A DNA stretch of 64,000 nt from Photobacterium kishitanii (GTDB taxonomy: Bacteria; Pseudomonadota; Gammaproteobacteria; Enterobacterales; Vibrionaceae). The stretch covers positions 372,001 through 436,000 of the forward strand of contig NZ_PYON01000002.1 of the NCBI RefSeq assembly GCF_003026355.1. The letters are read 5' to 3'. The position numbers and the translations under genes are program-made. Every line of letters begins with the position of its first letter. The first letter of the stretch is position 1. This document shows positions 10,801 through 19,400 of this stretch, in pieces. Below the pieces are notes generated by a model, which saw only the letters and a list, made by a program, of their open reading frames with translations, had not been told where the DNA came from and did not search any database.

Positions 10801-12122
10801 TTCTTAATGGTACAACTGCAGCTGGATTCAATGGTTATACTGTTATGCGTTTACGTGTTTGTTCTTCAACGGGGGATTGTAACACAGCCTCAGGTATGGC
10901 GAGTGATGGTGAAGTCGAAGATCATCGTTTTGAACTACTTAATCGAATTATTTTACAAGGTGTTGTCTTTGAAGATAATGGCGTTGGCGCAGGCGCTATT
11001 GCTCATGATGGTATACAAAGTAATAATGAAAAGGGTATCGCTGGCTATATTGTACAAGCTATATATAAAGGTTCAGGAACGGTAAATTATAATAATAACG
11101 ATATAATACAAACAAATATAACTAAAGGTAATGGTTCATATCAATTAATACTTCCTGTTGAGGTGGCCAATAGTGATATTTTGTTAAAAGTGGTAAAAAA
11201 ATCCAACTGGATAGATATTAGTGAATTTGATAACACTCTTATTCCTCAAGTAGTATCATCATCGACAAATAGCATTACTGATAGCGAAGTATTATTAAAT
11301 CCATCAGCGGGTGATATTATTAATAATCTTAATTTCGGTAAAGTTAAACAGTCAGTATTAGAATCTGATAATTTCTCAGAAGTAATACCAGGGAGTGCAG
11401 TTTATTTTACTCATAAGTTTACGTCTTTTACTGATGGTGATGTTAACTTTTCAATAATCAATAAGAGTCAAACCCCTAGCACTATTAATTACTCTACTGC
11501 TATTTATCATGATGAAAACTGTAATGGTAAATTAGAGACAAGTAACGAACGTTTGCTATTAAATAATATAACGGTAGATGAAAATAATAGAGATGTTTGT
11601 TTGATTATTAAGATATTTATACCTAATGAGACACCTTTAGGTAGTATTTATAAATATGACCTAAAAGCTGATATAACATATTCCGATAATATAAATACAG
11701 GACACGGAATAAAAGGGGTCATTATAAATGAAGATCAAATAAAGGTTGCTTTTAATGGTGCTGGTGAATTGTTTATAAATAAAACTGTCCAGAATATTAC
11801 TCAAGGTACGGATATAAGTATAAGTAATAAGGCAGTTCCCGATGATGTAATAGAATATACCATTCATTTTAGTAATGTTGGACTAGGTAAAATTACGGAT
11901 ATTAAGTTATTTGATAGTGTTCCTCTTTATACATATTTACATGACCCTATTCAATGTTCTGGAGGAGATGTATTATTACCTTCTTTGATAACAATGTGTA
12001 CGCTTGTTCTTAAAAATGGACTAAATACAAGTGGTTATTATGGTGGTGTGGAGTGGGTATTAACTGGTACATTACTTGCTGGTGAGAAAGGTTTCGTTAA
12101 ATATAGAGTAAAAATAGAATAG
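4836..12122 (+). CDS. Giant secreted multidomain protein with four GEVED domains and an L-type lectin domain
   Basis: Predicted exported protein of 2428 residues with a GTG start preceded by TCTGGAG at 4821-4827; signal peptide cleaved near residue 27. Order of domains: an N-terminal lectin-like region to about 245; GEVED 1 (252-440); SdrD-B-like (440-575); a DUF6923-like region resembling a beta-propeller (580-825); GEVED 2 (827-995); DUF11-like (995-1135); an L-type lectin-like domain (1140-1370) with D-G-M-T-F-V-L, E-F-D-T-F-D-N and F-G-F-T-G-S-T-G; GEVED 3 (1375-1551); a second DUF6923-like region (1555-1865); GEVED 4 (1873-2033); then the C-terminal module (2037-2428) shared with the gene before it. 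Many D-x-N-x-D-G loops suggest calcium binding. A carbohydrate-binding surface adhesin is the likeliest role (inference). Its last strand is Y-R-V-K-I-E. Confidence 0.87.
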   Translation: MGFNNFKKAFYVIILCSLFCSPLINSAELICNSSSQTIDGASITTLDNYNSDPADGFSGMSIVGNELISSAANSVGNPLKRFELEILSPGSSFTYPIGIEIEFRLKGGWVADSDTDPMFWLTDHQNMNGVLIGDNALWVGSHATWNGVNQTINYTNASVNNMSNTTGRLTATFKRYRMKMYVQSDNSTTIQLTTMQDDGTVIETSPVRTGVLSIDPANGIYFAHTTHFNDSAANNYHFGGTNFVVSDSSDCDYGDAPDPSVGVNIGNYETLAATGGPAHQIDGVIYLGTTPPDADTNAFFDGVDTNGNATDDDMEGTATNDEDGISSAIIVAGSSHSLTAICNDYDAISGDLGAIVHAWLDVNRNGDFEVSEYSSAACNDTSSTNDGTATLSWTGLTSSIGISYARFRITDSILTDDGSGNDERAYGAVKNGEVEDYQISITPVVSGFVFNDNGATTGTKNNGIKEGDETGLGIAVNIIAHDTVNNICYTTTSDAVTGAYQLSVPIGSYNIYEAALEIDMVNPTCPPTVGVFDPLAGGYDGATIGDPINHHSSSANVQAVNVMANVTDVNFADFAYTPYPTCSKLAYLLKNAPTDVTSIDLAQGTVTPLFNNVLASAIGVFGGSGYNFITNTIIGDNIRENDDVLMIDGNGDVFILPITNSTMAQSNYNSGDIDDNGVLFLVHSNGTQMYQIDVNPNSSTYLQQIGVTSITAPPMADWAFNPIDNQLYTLTRTAQLYRFNPATGARTDLGNVGTAGTTSAGWGAIYFDEQGFMYAAQNPSPGRIVRIDISDPNLGINNYSAENFTQTNSATGQNDGARCRFATILIDWGDAPISYGTLLANDGPRHLITGDAPYLGGLLPDRETDGQASLLADGDDSNGARPDDEDGYIQTDINSILVGGDTYTITVPVVSSGDDNLYGWIDFDNNGTFEIEERATTSVNSSGNVSLSFTVPNDVVIVETTYIRLRVCSSATNCEDPTGSAGDGEIEDHLINLTPIGDLELTLRLDPLSTVTLGVPFNVIASVMNKGATIVSNTTLSFPIPSGYSFVRAYQGDGVTPLTITEYDPATGIIDLGNIGTGFNDYAIIRLAPQSMTAGVINSEIKTASVQDIDSTPNNGFSNGEDDTDAVTPTITNIIQPSTCDAPRAYAGEDAYVDTNGEYIVTPNAGDKKGYLWSLDFIDLNQPLYAELAVYLGDRSANSGGAAGEIGADGMTFVLSADPRGINAIGGFGGGLGVGPVNGGVPVSPSVVFEFDTFDNTFIGANDDALGGQYIDHTGVYLNGQIYNTAPATTLIPATSVNGGELEDGRYHIAQFEWDPVTNIFSYKLDGQTIGTFTRNIRTDLGTNTVRFGFTGSTGAAWNLQKGCFTFAPNVLGSDYGDAPDSTTSTGFRDYQTTYQNGGAQHVQSDVNDDGEIDLLLGNKWDADIGILQDIAAVADDDNNIPDEDGVNIPLTMTINTMTDISITVTEDPVRPETDIYIYGWIDWNQDGDWLDTGEQVVTETSGVLGTNNYSIPVPATANVGYTYARFRLCGRNDCSTPLGLSSDGEVEDYRILVSDLIPNTTCDVVVQTRKPQASTDYSYNELNITSDPLSWTSLVSPIAITSLPNSNNINAIGFNRNVGLFYGAVTDMSTTEREHHLFVTDRIGTSFIDLGKITALSTSTIKRLDTGDSFTFNSGDALRHTGYVSAPGKVLASPTVGDISQDGSTLVIWRTSWDSLVKVDLATQTFTTVLLDIATLGTSVGGGNVDVGADIAISAQNGLGYLVDFVGGNLYSVDINTGAVIAAPLNFVGAQPTLDGNNKLQPGGLVIDDWINIYAFTNGGNHDSDNNGTIDLNTKASVYQINVITQRTSFMLDTDETQLQGNDAAGCVEAIDYGDAKSSYGQVSHPYIDVTLDGNADIQIGTFWDPEFTSWHSPNSDADDSHSLDDEDFAIPASIVVETSTPLSINIIGSGVINIWVDLNNDGDFSDQDEQVATEVAVVNGLNTIPIILNGTTAAGFNGYTVMRLRVCSSTGDCNTASGMASDGEVEDHRFELLNRIILQGVVFEDNGVGAGAIAHDGIQSNNEKGIAGYIVQAIYKGSGTVNYNNNDIIQTNITKGNGSYQLILPVEVANSDILLKVVKKSNWIDISEFDNTLIPQVVSSSTNSITDSEVLLNPSAGDIINNLNFGKVKQSVLESDNFSEVIPGSAVYFTHKFTSFTDGDVNFSIINKSQTPSTINYSTAIYHDENCNGKLETSNERLLLNNITVDENNRDVCLIIKIFIPNETPLGSIYKYDLKADITYSDNINTGHGIKGVIINEDQIKVAFNGAGELFINKTVQNITQGTDISISNKAVPDDVIEYTIHFSNVGLGKITDIKLFDSVPLYTYLHDPIQCSGGDVLLPSLITMCTLVLKNGLNTSGYYGGVEWVLTGTLLAGEKGFVKYRVKIE

Positions 12123-12200
12123 ATAATGTAGTTTATATTTATATTAACTCTAGATGTTAATATGAATTCAATGACTGATTTAAATAAAAACCCTCATTAT

Positions 12201-12240
12201 GGCCCTTTCTTATATATAAGATATAAGAAAGGGCCACTTT
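12201..12240. terminator. Strong hairpin terminator
   Basis: Perfect 14-bp stem (12201-12214 with 12222-12235) around a seven-base loop, 78 bases past the stop of the 2428-residue gene. It marks the end of the tandem giant-protein block. Confidence 0.8.
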
Positions 12241-12358
12241 ATTATAATGTGCATTGTTCTAATGTTATTTTTTGTTTTGCAAAACTGATTTTTTTTCATT
12301 TTGCATTTTTATTTGCTATTTGATTAAAGTAAAAATAACAGTAATTAATAACTTATGT

Positions 12359-12376
12359 TTGGCACGTAATTAGCAT
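12359..12376 (+). promoter_or_regulatory. Near-consensus sigma-54 promoter
   Basis: TTGGCACG followed by four bases and TAGCAT, against the consensus TTGGCACG-N4-TTGCW. GG is at 12361-12362 and GC at 12373-12374, ten bases apart as required. The predicted start of transcription falls near 12386, with the GTG of the next gene at 12417. No enhancer site was recognised with confidence upstream. This implies that the second half of the surface locus needs RpoN and an activator. Confidence 0.7.
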
Positions 12377-12416
12377 TGATGAAACTGCAATGTAACTTTA
12401 AATGATGAGGTGTACT

Positions 12417-12899
12417 GTGAAGAAATTATTACTAATTATTTTTGCTACTGTAGTGATGTCATTCTCGGTTTATGCTGAAAAGATGGAACCGCTATCAAGC
12501 CAAATGGATGCATATGTTGTGATGACTGATGATGCAGGCGAGGAAAAATTAAAACCTGCTGATGAAGTTTTGCCAAAAGATAAAGTAGAGTACAAGTTAA
12601 CTTATACCAATAATACAGATGATCAATTAAAAGGTCTCGTTATTACAGGGCCAATTCCACAAAATACTTTTTTTGTTTCCGGTACAAATAACACCAAGAT
12701 TAAATCTGATTTTGTCGTAAGTATTGATGGAGGACAAACGTTTGAACCTGAGCCAGTAAAACGAATGGTAATGAAAAATGGGGAAGAAGTTGAAGTAATT
12801 ATTCCACCAGAAAAGTACACCGCTATTCGTTGGATGCCAAGTGTTCCAATTAACGCAAAGGAGAAACAAATTTTCACATACCGTATAGAAGTTAAATAG
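12417..12899 (+). CDS. Small secreted single-domain DUF11-like protein
   Basis: Predicted exported protein of 160 residues. The GTG at 12417 was preferred to the ATG at 12402 because TGAGG at 12406-12410 is well placed for it and the signal peptide then begins V-K-K-L-L-L-I-I. Cleavage is expected near residue 20 (V-Y-A). The mature part of about 140 residues is essentially one domain of the kind that ends the large neighbours: D-K-V-E-Y-K-L-T-Y-T-N-N, then I-R-W-M-P and a final Y-R-I-E-V-K before the stop. It is the first gene after the sigma-54 promoter. A minor subunit, cap or adaptor made only of the tail domain is a reasonable guess; no function is established. Confidence 0.75.
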   Translation: MKKLLLIIFATVVMSFSVYAEKMEPLSSQMDAYVVMTDDAGEEKLKPADEVLPKDKVEYKLTYTNNTDDQLKGLVITGPIPQNTFFVSGTNNTKIKSDFVVSIDGGQTFEPEPVKRMVMKNGEEVEVIIPPEKYTAIRWMPSVPINAKEKQIFTYRIEVK

Positions 12900-13003
12900 T
12901 AATTATTTAAACGGTAGTGAAATGTCATGCCCCATGCTATTTGCAAGGGTTTAGCTACATTATCGTAAATTAACTTAATGACCTATAAAAAGGTAACCAC
13001 TTT

Positions 13004-16000
13004 ATGAATACGCATTTAAAGCCTATATGTCGATGGGTTGCAGCGGGACTCATAACGGTAGGTGCAGGTACTATTACTAGCCAAGCCCTTGCAGCTACTT
13101 CTTCAACTCTCGCTGGAACTGAAATAAAAAACCTAGCATCTGTATCGTATGAAGATACTTTTGGTAACCCATACCAAGCCGATTCAAATGAAGCTGTTGT
13201 AACCGTTGCTCAAATTTATGGTGCAACGTTAGAAGCTGATAGAGATAAAACTGCCGCACCTGGTCAACCTGTCAATCTTAATCATTCATTAATAAATACA
13301 GGTAATGGTTATGATTCATATGTATTAACGTATGGTCAGGATTTACCTACAGGTGATACTCGTCTTCCTGGTGGCGATAGCATCAATGCTGATAGTATTA
13401 CTATGTATCATGATGTAAATGGCAATGGTGTAGCTGATACAGGTGAACCAGTATTACCTAATGGGCAAGTCATTACTGTTGCCCCTGGTGATACATATAA
13501 TGTGGTGTTAGTTGCTGCAGTTCCTGTGACAGCATTAAGCACCGATACTCTTGGTGTTCAATTAAAGGCAGAGGCCCATGTTGGTACAGGAGCTCCTGTT
13601 CCTGGTAATGTGCTTGATGGCGGTATTAATTATGATTCAGCACCTGATACTAATGGTGACTTAATTCGTGTATCAACAGATGCTGTTGTAAATATACAAA
13701 AAACAGCAACGCAGCTTACAGGAGTGGGTACAGAGCAAGCATTAGGTATTGATGTTGATGGTAACCCGGCAAATGATTTACCTGTTAATTTAATTCGTTA
13801 TGAAATAGAAGCGACCAATACGGGTAATACTGCTGCTGAAAACTTAGTGCTATTTGATGGCGCTCCAGAAGGTACTGTATTAGTTAAAACCAGTACGGGT
13901 AGTACGTATAATCCATCGAGTTCTGGTTTACTCGGTATCAATGGTGATACACCAATTACTACTGCTGATGATCTTACTGATGAAGGCAGTCATGGTGTTG
14001 ATTTAGATCAAGATGGTAATGCTACTGATAATGGTGAAGCGGCACTTGATGGTGGTTTAGATCTTAATGGTAACTCAAAGAAAACAGATACTGGCGTTGC
14101 TGGTGTGTACGCTGTTGATACATCATTAGATCCTAGTACTAAAATTTCGATGACTTTCTATGTTGCTTATTCACCATCGTTAACGCCTGGTGATACTGAG
14201 TTCTCGAATACCGCTTATGGTTGTGCTGATTTAGATGGTGATGGTGCTTATACTAGCCCAGGTGAATGTAATGATCCTGATCCTAAAACTGCTGGGCCTG
14301 ATACGTCAAACAAAACCAAGACTAATTCTGAAACCACATATGGTGTAATGATTACTGATACTGGTATTGACCATAATGGTGACTTTACTGGTAACGGTGG
14401 TGGTGATGATGACGGTACTGCGAATGATACTCAAAGAGTAGATAAAGCGGCTGCTGGTAGTAAGGTTATCTTCTTTAACCTTGTTACTAACGAAGGTAAC
14501 GTAGCTGATGCATTTGATCTAAGTTATGACCTTGGTTCATCAACATTCCCAACTGATACTATTGTTGAATATTGGAATGCCGATGGTTCAGCTAAATTAG
14601 TGGATACTTCAGTACCAAGTGACAGTATTGATGATACAGGTATTATACCGCCATCAACGTGTGACAATACGACTCCTCAAACGCTATATGGATTTACAAT
14701 TAATTGTAACCAAAAATTGATCCGTGTTGTTGCTAAATTACCTGCAAGTTCAGGAGCTAAATCAACAGCATCAACAATGGTTGTAAGTGCAACTTCTGAT
14801 GGTGATAGTGCTGTAGTTGACACTAAAACTGAAGAATTAGGTGAGATTTCAGCACCAACAGTTGATGTGGCAAACCAACCATTTACAGCAACAGATATGG
14901 ATCCAGCAGTAGATCTTGACCCTGTAGACACAGGTGATGGTTTCACTAATGCTGATGTTGCCAATCATTTTAATGATGTACCTTTAGGCTCTATTGTTAG
15001 TGCTGATATCTATGTCGCTAATAAAGGTGGAACAAGTGATTCATTTATTCTAACGCCTGAGGGAAGTTATAATACTGGGACAACAAGTTGGGATGCAATG
15101 CTACCATCGGGTTGGTCTGTTAAGTTTTATGATAATGGTATTACTAATGGGTTAACTGGTGCTGTTATTGCTGCACCAACCAGTGCTGAATTAACTCAGA
15201 CTGATACATTACCACCTAATGCTGTTCAACATATTATTGCTAAAATCCAAGTACCTTCAGATGCTGTGTTGGCATTAGCAAATAGTAATCAGGCTAATGC
15301 AATTGATGGTAATCCAACTCCTGATGGTGATCTTGACTATATTATTTCAATATTAGTTACTTCAACATCAACCGGTGCAACTAACCGTAAGGTTGAGTCA
15401 ATTGATGTGGGTTCTTTAGCTGCAATTTCTCTTACACCAACAGCAATCACTAACCAAGTTGAAGCTGGTGGTACTGCTTCATATAGCCATGTATTAGAGA
15501 ATACAGGTAATACAACAGAAGATATCCTACTTACATCTACTAATAATAAGCCTGATTTCTCAAATACAATTCGTATTGATACTGATGGTGATGGTGTAGC
15601 AGATACTGAGCTAGGTAATGTCTGTGCAGGAACGCCTCCTAGTCCTATCCAAGTAATGCAAAACGATAAGATTAATGTCGTTACTGTTGAAGTTATTTGT
15701 GATAACGCAGCGGATACTACCCCTGAGTTTACTTTAGAGCCAGGTGAGCAAATACCTCTAGATGTTACGGTATTAACACCAAGTAGCGCACCTAATGGTT
15801 TAGTTAATATTACTGATATTACTGCTCAAACAACAGGTGGTTCAGCTCTTACAGTTAACGCTCAAGATTCTACTGAAATTGTAGAAGGTCAAGTACGTTT
15901 GTATAAGTATGCAACCTTGGATAGCGACTGTGATGGTACTCCTGATGGAGATAAAGAGTTTGTTGTTCAATTTGATGGCATAGCGCCAGAGCAATGTATT

Positions 16001-16348
16001 ATTTGGAAATTAGTAGCTTGGAACCAAGGTACTACCGATGCAATGAATACACTGATTCAAGATCAGCTTACAGAATATACTGATTTTGCAACTGTAGGCG
16101 GTGTTGTTGGTGGGCTAACTGATTGTCGTAATACAACTGATGTTGGTGCGATAGAGATGCCAACCAGTGCTACTTATGCATTGAAAGTTGCAGATGTTGG
16201 TGCTTTATGTAATCCAACCACAGCAACCGGTGGTGATATCAACGGAAATATTACAGTAGTAGCTGGTGCCTCAAATGTTACATTTGATGTAGGTACTCTA
16301 TTAGCTGGTGATAAAGCTGTAGGTCAATTCATCGTTAAAATTAAATAA
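13004..16348 (+). CDS. Secreted repeat protein with DUF11-like domains and calcium-loop motifs
   Basis: Exported protein of 1114 residues; signal peptide of about 30 residues ending S-Q-A-L-A. Residues 31-130 form the module shared with the genes at 16455 and 23688: A-G-T-E-I-K-N-L-A, a Y-x-D, then S-N-E-A-V-V-T-V and later L-I-N-T-G-N-G-Y-D-S-Y. A DUF11/TIGR01451-like domain follows at about 222-310 (I-R-Y-E-I-E-A-T-N-T-G-N). The rest alternates beta-rich repeats with acidic loops such as D-L-D-G-D-G and D-T-D-G-D-G that resemble calcium-binding loops. The tail (961-1114) starts near D-S-D-C-D-G and ends F-I-V-K-I-K, parallel to the tail of the 921-residue protein. Probably a major surface subunit, judging from its position and composition (inference). 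Confidence 0.82.
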   Translation: MNTHLKPICRWVAAGLITVGAGTITSQALAATSSTLAGTEIKNLASVSYEDTFGNPYQADSNEAVVTVAQIYGATLEADRDKTAAPGQPVNLNHSLINTGNGYDSYVLTYGQDLPTGDTRLPGGDSINADSITMYHDVNGNGVADTGEPVLPNGQVITVAPGDTYNVVLVAAVPVTALSTDTLGVQLKAEAHVGTGAPVPGNVLDGGINYDSAPDTNGDLIRVSTDAVVNIQKTATQLTGVGTEQALGIDVDGNPANDLPVNLIRYEIEATNTGNTAAENLVLFDGAPEGTVLVKTSTGSTYNPSSSGLLGINGDTPITTADDLTDEGSHGVDLDQDGNATDNGEAALDGGLDLNGNSKKTDTGVAGVYAVDTSLDPSTKISMTFYVAYSPSLTPGDTEFSNTAYGCADLDGDGAYTSPGECNDPDPKTAGPDTSNKTKTNSETTYGVMITDTGIDHNGDFTGNGGGDDDGTANDTQRVDKAAAGSKVIFFNLVTNEGNVADAFDLSYDLGSSTFPTDTIVEYWNADGSAKLVDTSVPSDSIDDTGIIPPSTCDNTTPQTLYGFTINCNQKLIRVVAKLPASSGAKSTASTMVVSATSDGDSAVVDTKTEELGEISAPTVDVANQPFTATDMDPAVDLDPVDTGDGFTNADVANHFNDVPLGSIVSADIYVANKGGTSDSFILTPEGSYNTGTTSWDAMLPSGWSVKFYDNGITNGLTGAVIAAPTSAELTQTDTLPPNAVQHIIAKIQVPSDAVLALANSNQANAIDGNPTPDGDLDYIISILVTSTSTGATNRKVESIDVGSLAAISLTPTAITNQVEAGGTASYSHVLENTGNTTEDILLTSTNNKPDFSNTIRIDTDGDGVADTELGNVCAGTPPSPIQVMQNDKINVVTVEVICDNAADTTPEFTLEPGEQIPLDVTVLTPSSAPNGLVNITDITAQTTGGSALTVNAQDSTEIVEGQVRLYKYATLDSDCDGTPDGDKEFVVQFDGIAPEQCIIWKLVAWNQGTTDAMNTLIQDQLTEYTDFATVGGVVGGLTDCRNTTDVGAIEMPTSATYALKVADVGALCNPTTATGGDINGNITVVAGASNVTFDVGTLLAGDKAVGQFIVKIK

Positions 16349-16355
16349 AGTAATC

Positions 16356-16385
16356 AAGCCTCCATTTTATTATGGAGGCTTATTA
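16356..16385 (+). terminator. Hairpin terminator or attenuator
   Basis: Perfect 10-bp stem (16356-16365 with 16372-16381) just after the stop at 16348, followed by an A/T-rich but interrupted T tract. A second AT-only palindrome follows. It could set a lower level of the barrel gene relative to the repeat protein. Confidence 0.6.
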
Positions 16386-16454
16386 AGCTTATTTAATTTA
16401 AATAAGTTTAATAAGCCTAACTATCTTTGAATTATTTGCCAGTGGAGAGCGCTT

Positions 16455-19400
16455 ATGGCACTCTTAAATTTAATGTTTAAAGTGAAAGTTTTTATTATAT
16501 TCATTTTATTATGTATGAGTTCATATGCATTTTCTATGACAAGTGCAGGGACTAAAATATTAAATCAAGCAGAGATGAGATATTTTAATACTGAACTTGG
16601 TGAAACATTAATTATATTATCGAATTATGCGTCAGTGAGAGTTGCTGTTGTTTATGACTACGCATTAACACCTGAAGATGATAATACGACAGAACCGGAA
16701 TCAACACGATTTGCGGCTGCTGGTAGTATTGTTACTTTTCCCGAAGTATTAGAAAATACAGGTAATATAAAAGACAGATACACTTTATTTGTTGAAAATT
16801 TACAAGGAGATACCGGTGATATATATACTCGGGATAATGAAATAATCATTTATTATGATCCTAATGGTGATGGCTTAAATAATCCTGGTGAAAGACGATT
16901 AGAATTAGAAAAAGATGAAGATGGACATTATATTACACCCATCTTAAAGCCCGGTGAATTTTTACAATTAACGTATGTCGTTATTGTTCCACCAACAGCT
17001 AGAGATGAGGATAATTATTTATTTTCTTTTAATACACAATCCGTGGGTGATCCTGAAATAACACGTAAAAATGAGCAACAAATAATTATACGTGAAGGTC
17101 CTGCAGTGAATCTGGCTATTCTATCAGACCCTGTTTGTCAGGAGTTAGTCTCAAAGGGGAATGAAATTGAATATAGAGTGACTTATGATAGTATCGGTAC
17201 TGAGCGACCAGAAGCTGCAACTGAACCTTATTCATTCTTTATTAGTGATGGTGCTAATGGTTTAGAAGAAGTAAGTCATGCTGGTTTGTTAATATCTGTT
17301 GCGCTACCTGCAAATATAACGATTCAACCTGATAAACGTATTAATGGGGAACCAGCAAGAGATTATTCACCGCGAACGATTATACCTGCAACATCAATGT
17401 TTGATGGCGGTATAGTGTTAGTTGGACTTTATGACAATATTATCAGTGGTGGTAATGATAGATTATTAAAATGGATTGATTATTCTATTTGGGATGGTCA
17501 AGGTATTGTTGAAAAAATGGGATTCTTAGTTACACCTAGTCATATGGATCCTAATACCAACGGACATTTCACATATTATTCTATTGTTGATGATGTTGTT
17601 GGCGATGAACCCTTTAAGATTTATAGTCAAGCAAGTTTAGAATTGCTTAGTGATGATTCGCTGAATGTGAAAAGTAATGAGCAATGTAATACTTTAAATA
17701 ATATACAGTTAGAATATAGCGGCGATACTAATATTAGTTTTCAAACTATTAGTATTGATGCTCAAGATTCAAAGCTTAATTATTCAAATGAGTTGGATTT
17801 CTCATCCGCAGACTTTTACTATCTAAATGAAACTCCTAATTTTGATAATAAATTAGATGCAGTATACGCTTACTTTAAATATTCACCAGCAAATGAGAAT
17901 CGAGGGGAAATAGATGTAATTGGCTCTAAAGATTCTAATTTTCCTGTTGTAATAACATCTCAATTTGGTGATGAATTGAATTGGATTTTTGTTGAGACCG
18001 GAGCAAATACGGGTATTTTTAGAAGTGTTGTGCCTATATTTGCGGTTTCACCTGAAAGTGCTGATAGTCCTCGTGAGCGCCTTGGTAATGAACATTGTGA
18101 TAATTTTGATCTAGCAGGGAACTCTAATGAGGAAATACAAACAAAAGCTAATGATTATATCAATTTAACAGCGAATGGTTTCAATGGCTCGACAGATTCT
18201 AATTGTAGAATTGAAGCGAATCCTAATGATATATTAACGATAGAGGTATACAAAAAGGATGGAACAAGTACGAATCTTCGTACAACAGCTAAAGTTAGCC
18301 CTCAATTGACTGTCTTTGATTCAACGCATTTTTTAACGGATAAGAATAGTCAGATTATTTCGGGTTTAGCTGGAAATATTGTTAAGTTTTACAATACGGT
18401 TAATGGCCAAGTACCTCAAGTATTAGGTGAGCCTGTTGTCAGCGCAACATCTAATGATAGAGGTAAAATTCTATTTCCTAAATTACCCGTAACAGCGGAA
18501 GGTTATTTTATTGTTGTTGAGCCAACTGATGAATATACATGGCCAACAAGATATACCGATCCGACTGTTTTTAATACATATAGCGTTGGAGCTCCATCTT
18601 ATGGTGTTAATGGGTATTCGGGTGTTGCGAATTCAGGATTATTTTATATTCAATCATTAAATGGTCTACCTACATTTGAAGGAATAACAAGTCTTGTACC
18701 TAATGCAACGGGTACTATAGTACATATATTTGATATTCCATTAGATCCCGTTGGGCTAGAACGTCGATTAACATTACAAAAAGATGCAGATAAAGAGACC
18801 GCAGAAATAGGTGAGTTTGTTAAATATACCTTAACGTTGCGTAATAACTTACCAAATTCGACAGTATATAATACGCGTGTTATTGATGAACTTCCGTATG
18901 GTTTTAAATACATGCCAGGTAGTTCGAGGTTGAATGATAAACCACTAGCTGATCCCGAAAAAATAGGCACATCTACAGTTCGATTTAATATTGGAGATGT
19001 TGATGGTAGCGCAGTTGAGCCGAATAGAGGCGTATATGTTATTACTTATGTGCTGCAATTAACTGCTGGTGCTATTGATTCTGACGGTATTAACTCAGCT
19101 TCTGCTATTGCACATACATTAGCGACAAGTAGTGATGTGAGTGCGGGTGATGATGGCTTCCCTATTCTTTCTAATATTGCCAAGTATCAGCTAGGGGTTA
19201 CTCAAACAGGGGTGATGTCTGAGCGCGGTATTATTTTTGGTAAAGTCTATGTTGATGCTCAATGTAGTGAAGAAATTAAAAATAGTATGTGGCCGATTGG
19301 TGGTGTAAAAATTTATTTAGAAACGGGTGATTATGTTATTACTGATGAAAATGGTCAGTATTCAATGTTTGGTATCAAACATGGTAATCATGTTCTGAAA

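Noticed and set aside
5590..10940. Repeated D-Y-G-D-A-P and G-E-V-E-D blocks as a DNA repeat or CRISPR-like array
   Set aside because: The repetition is at protein level (four GEVED domains); the DNA copies differ widely and have no regular spacers.
12623..12946. 107-residue minus-strand frame opposite the 160-residue protein
   Set aside because: Shadow frame without signal or family; the plus-strand gene has a signal peptide, ribosome site and paralogues.
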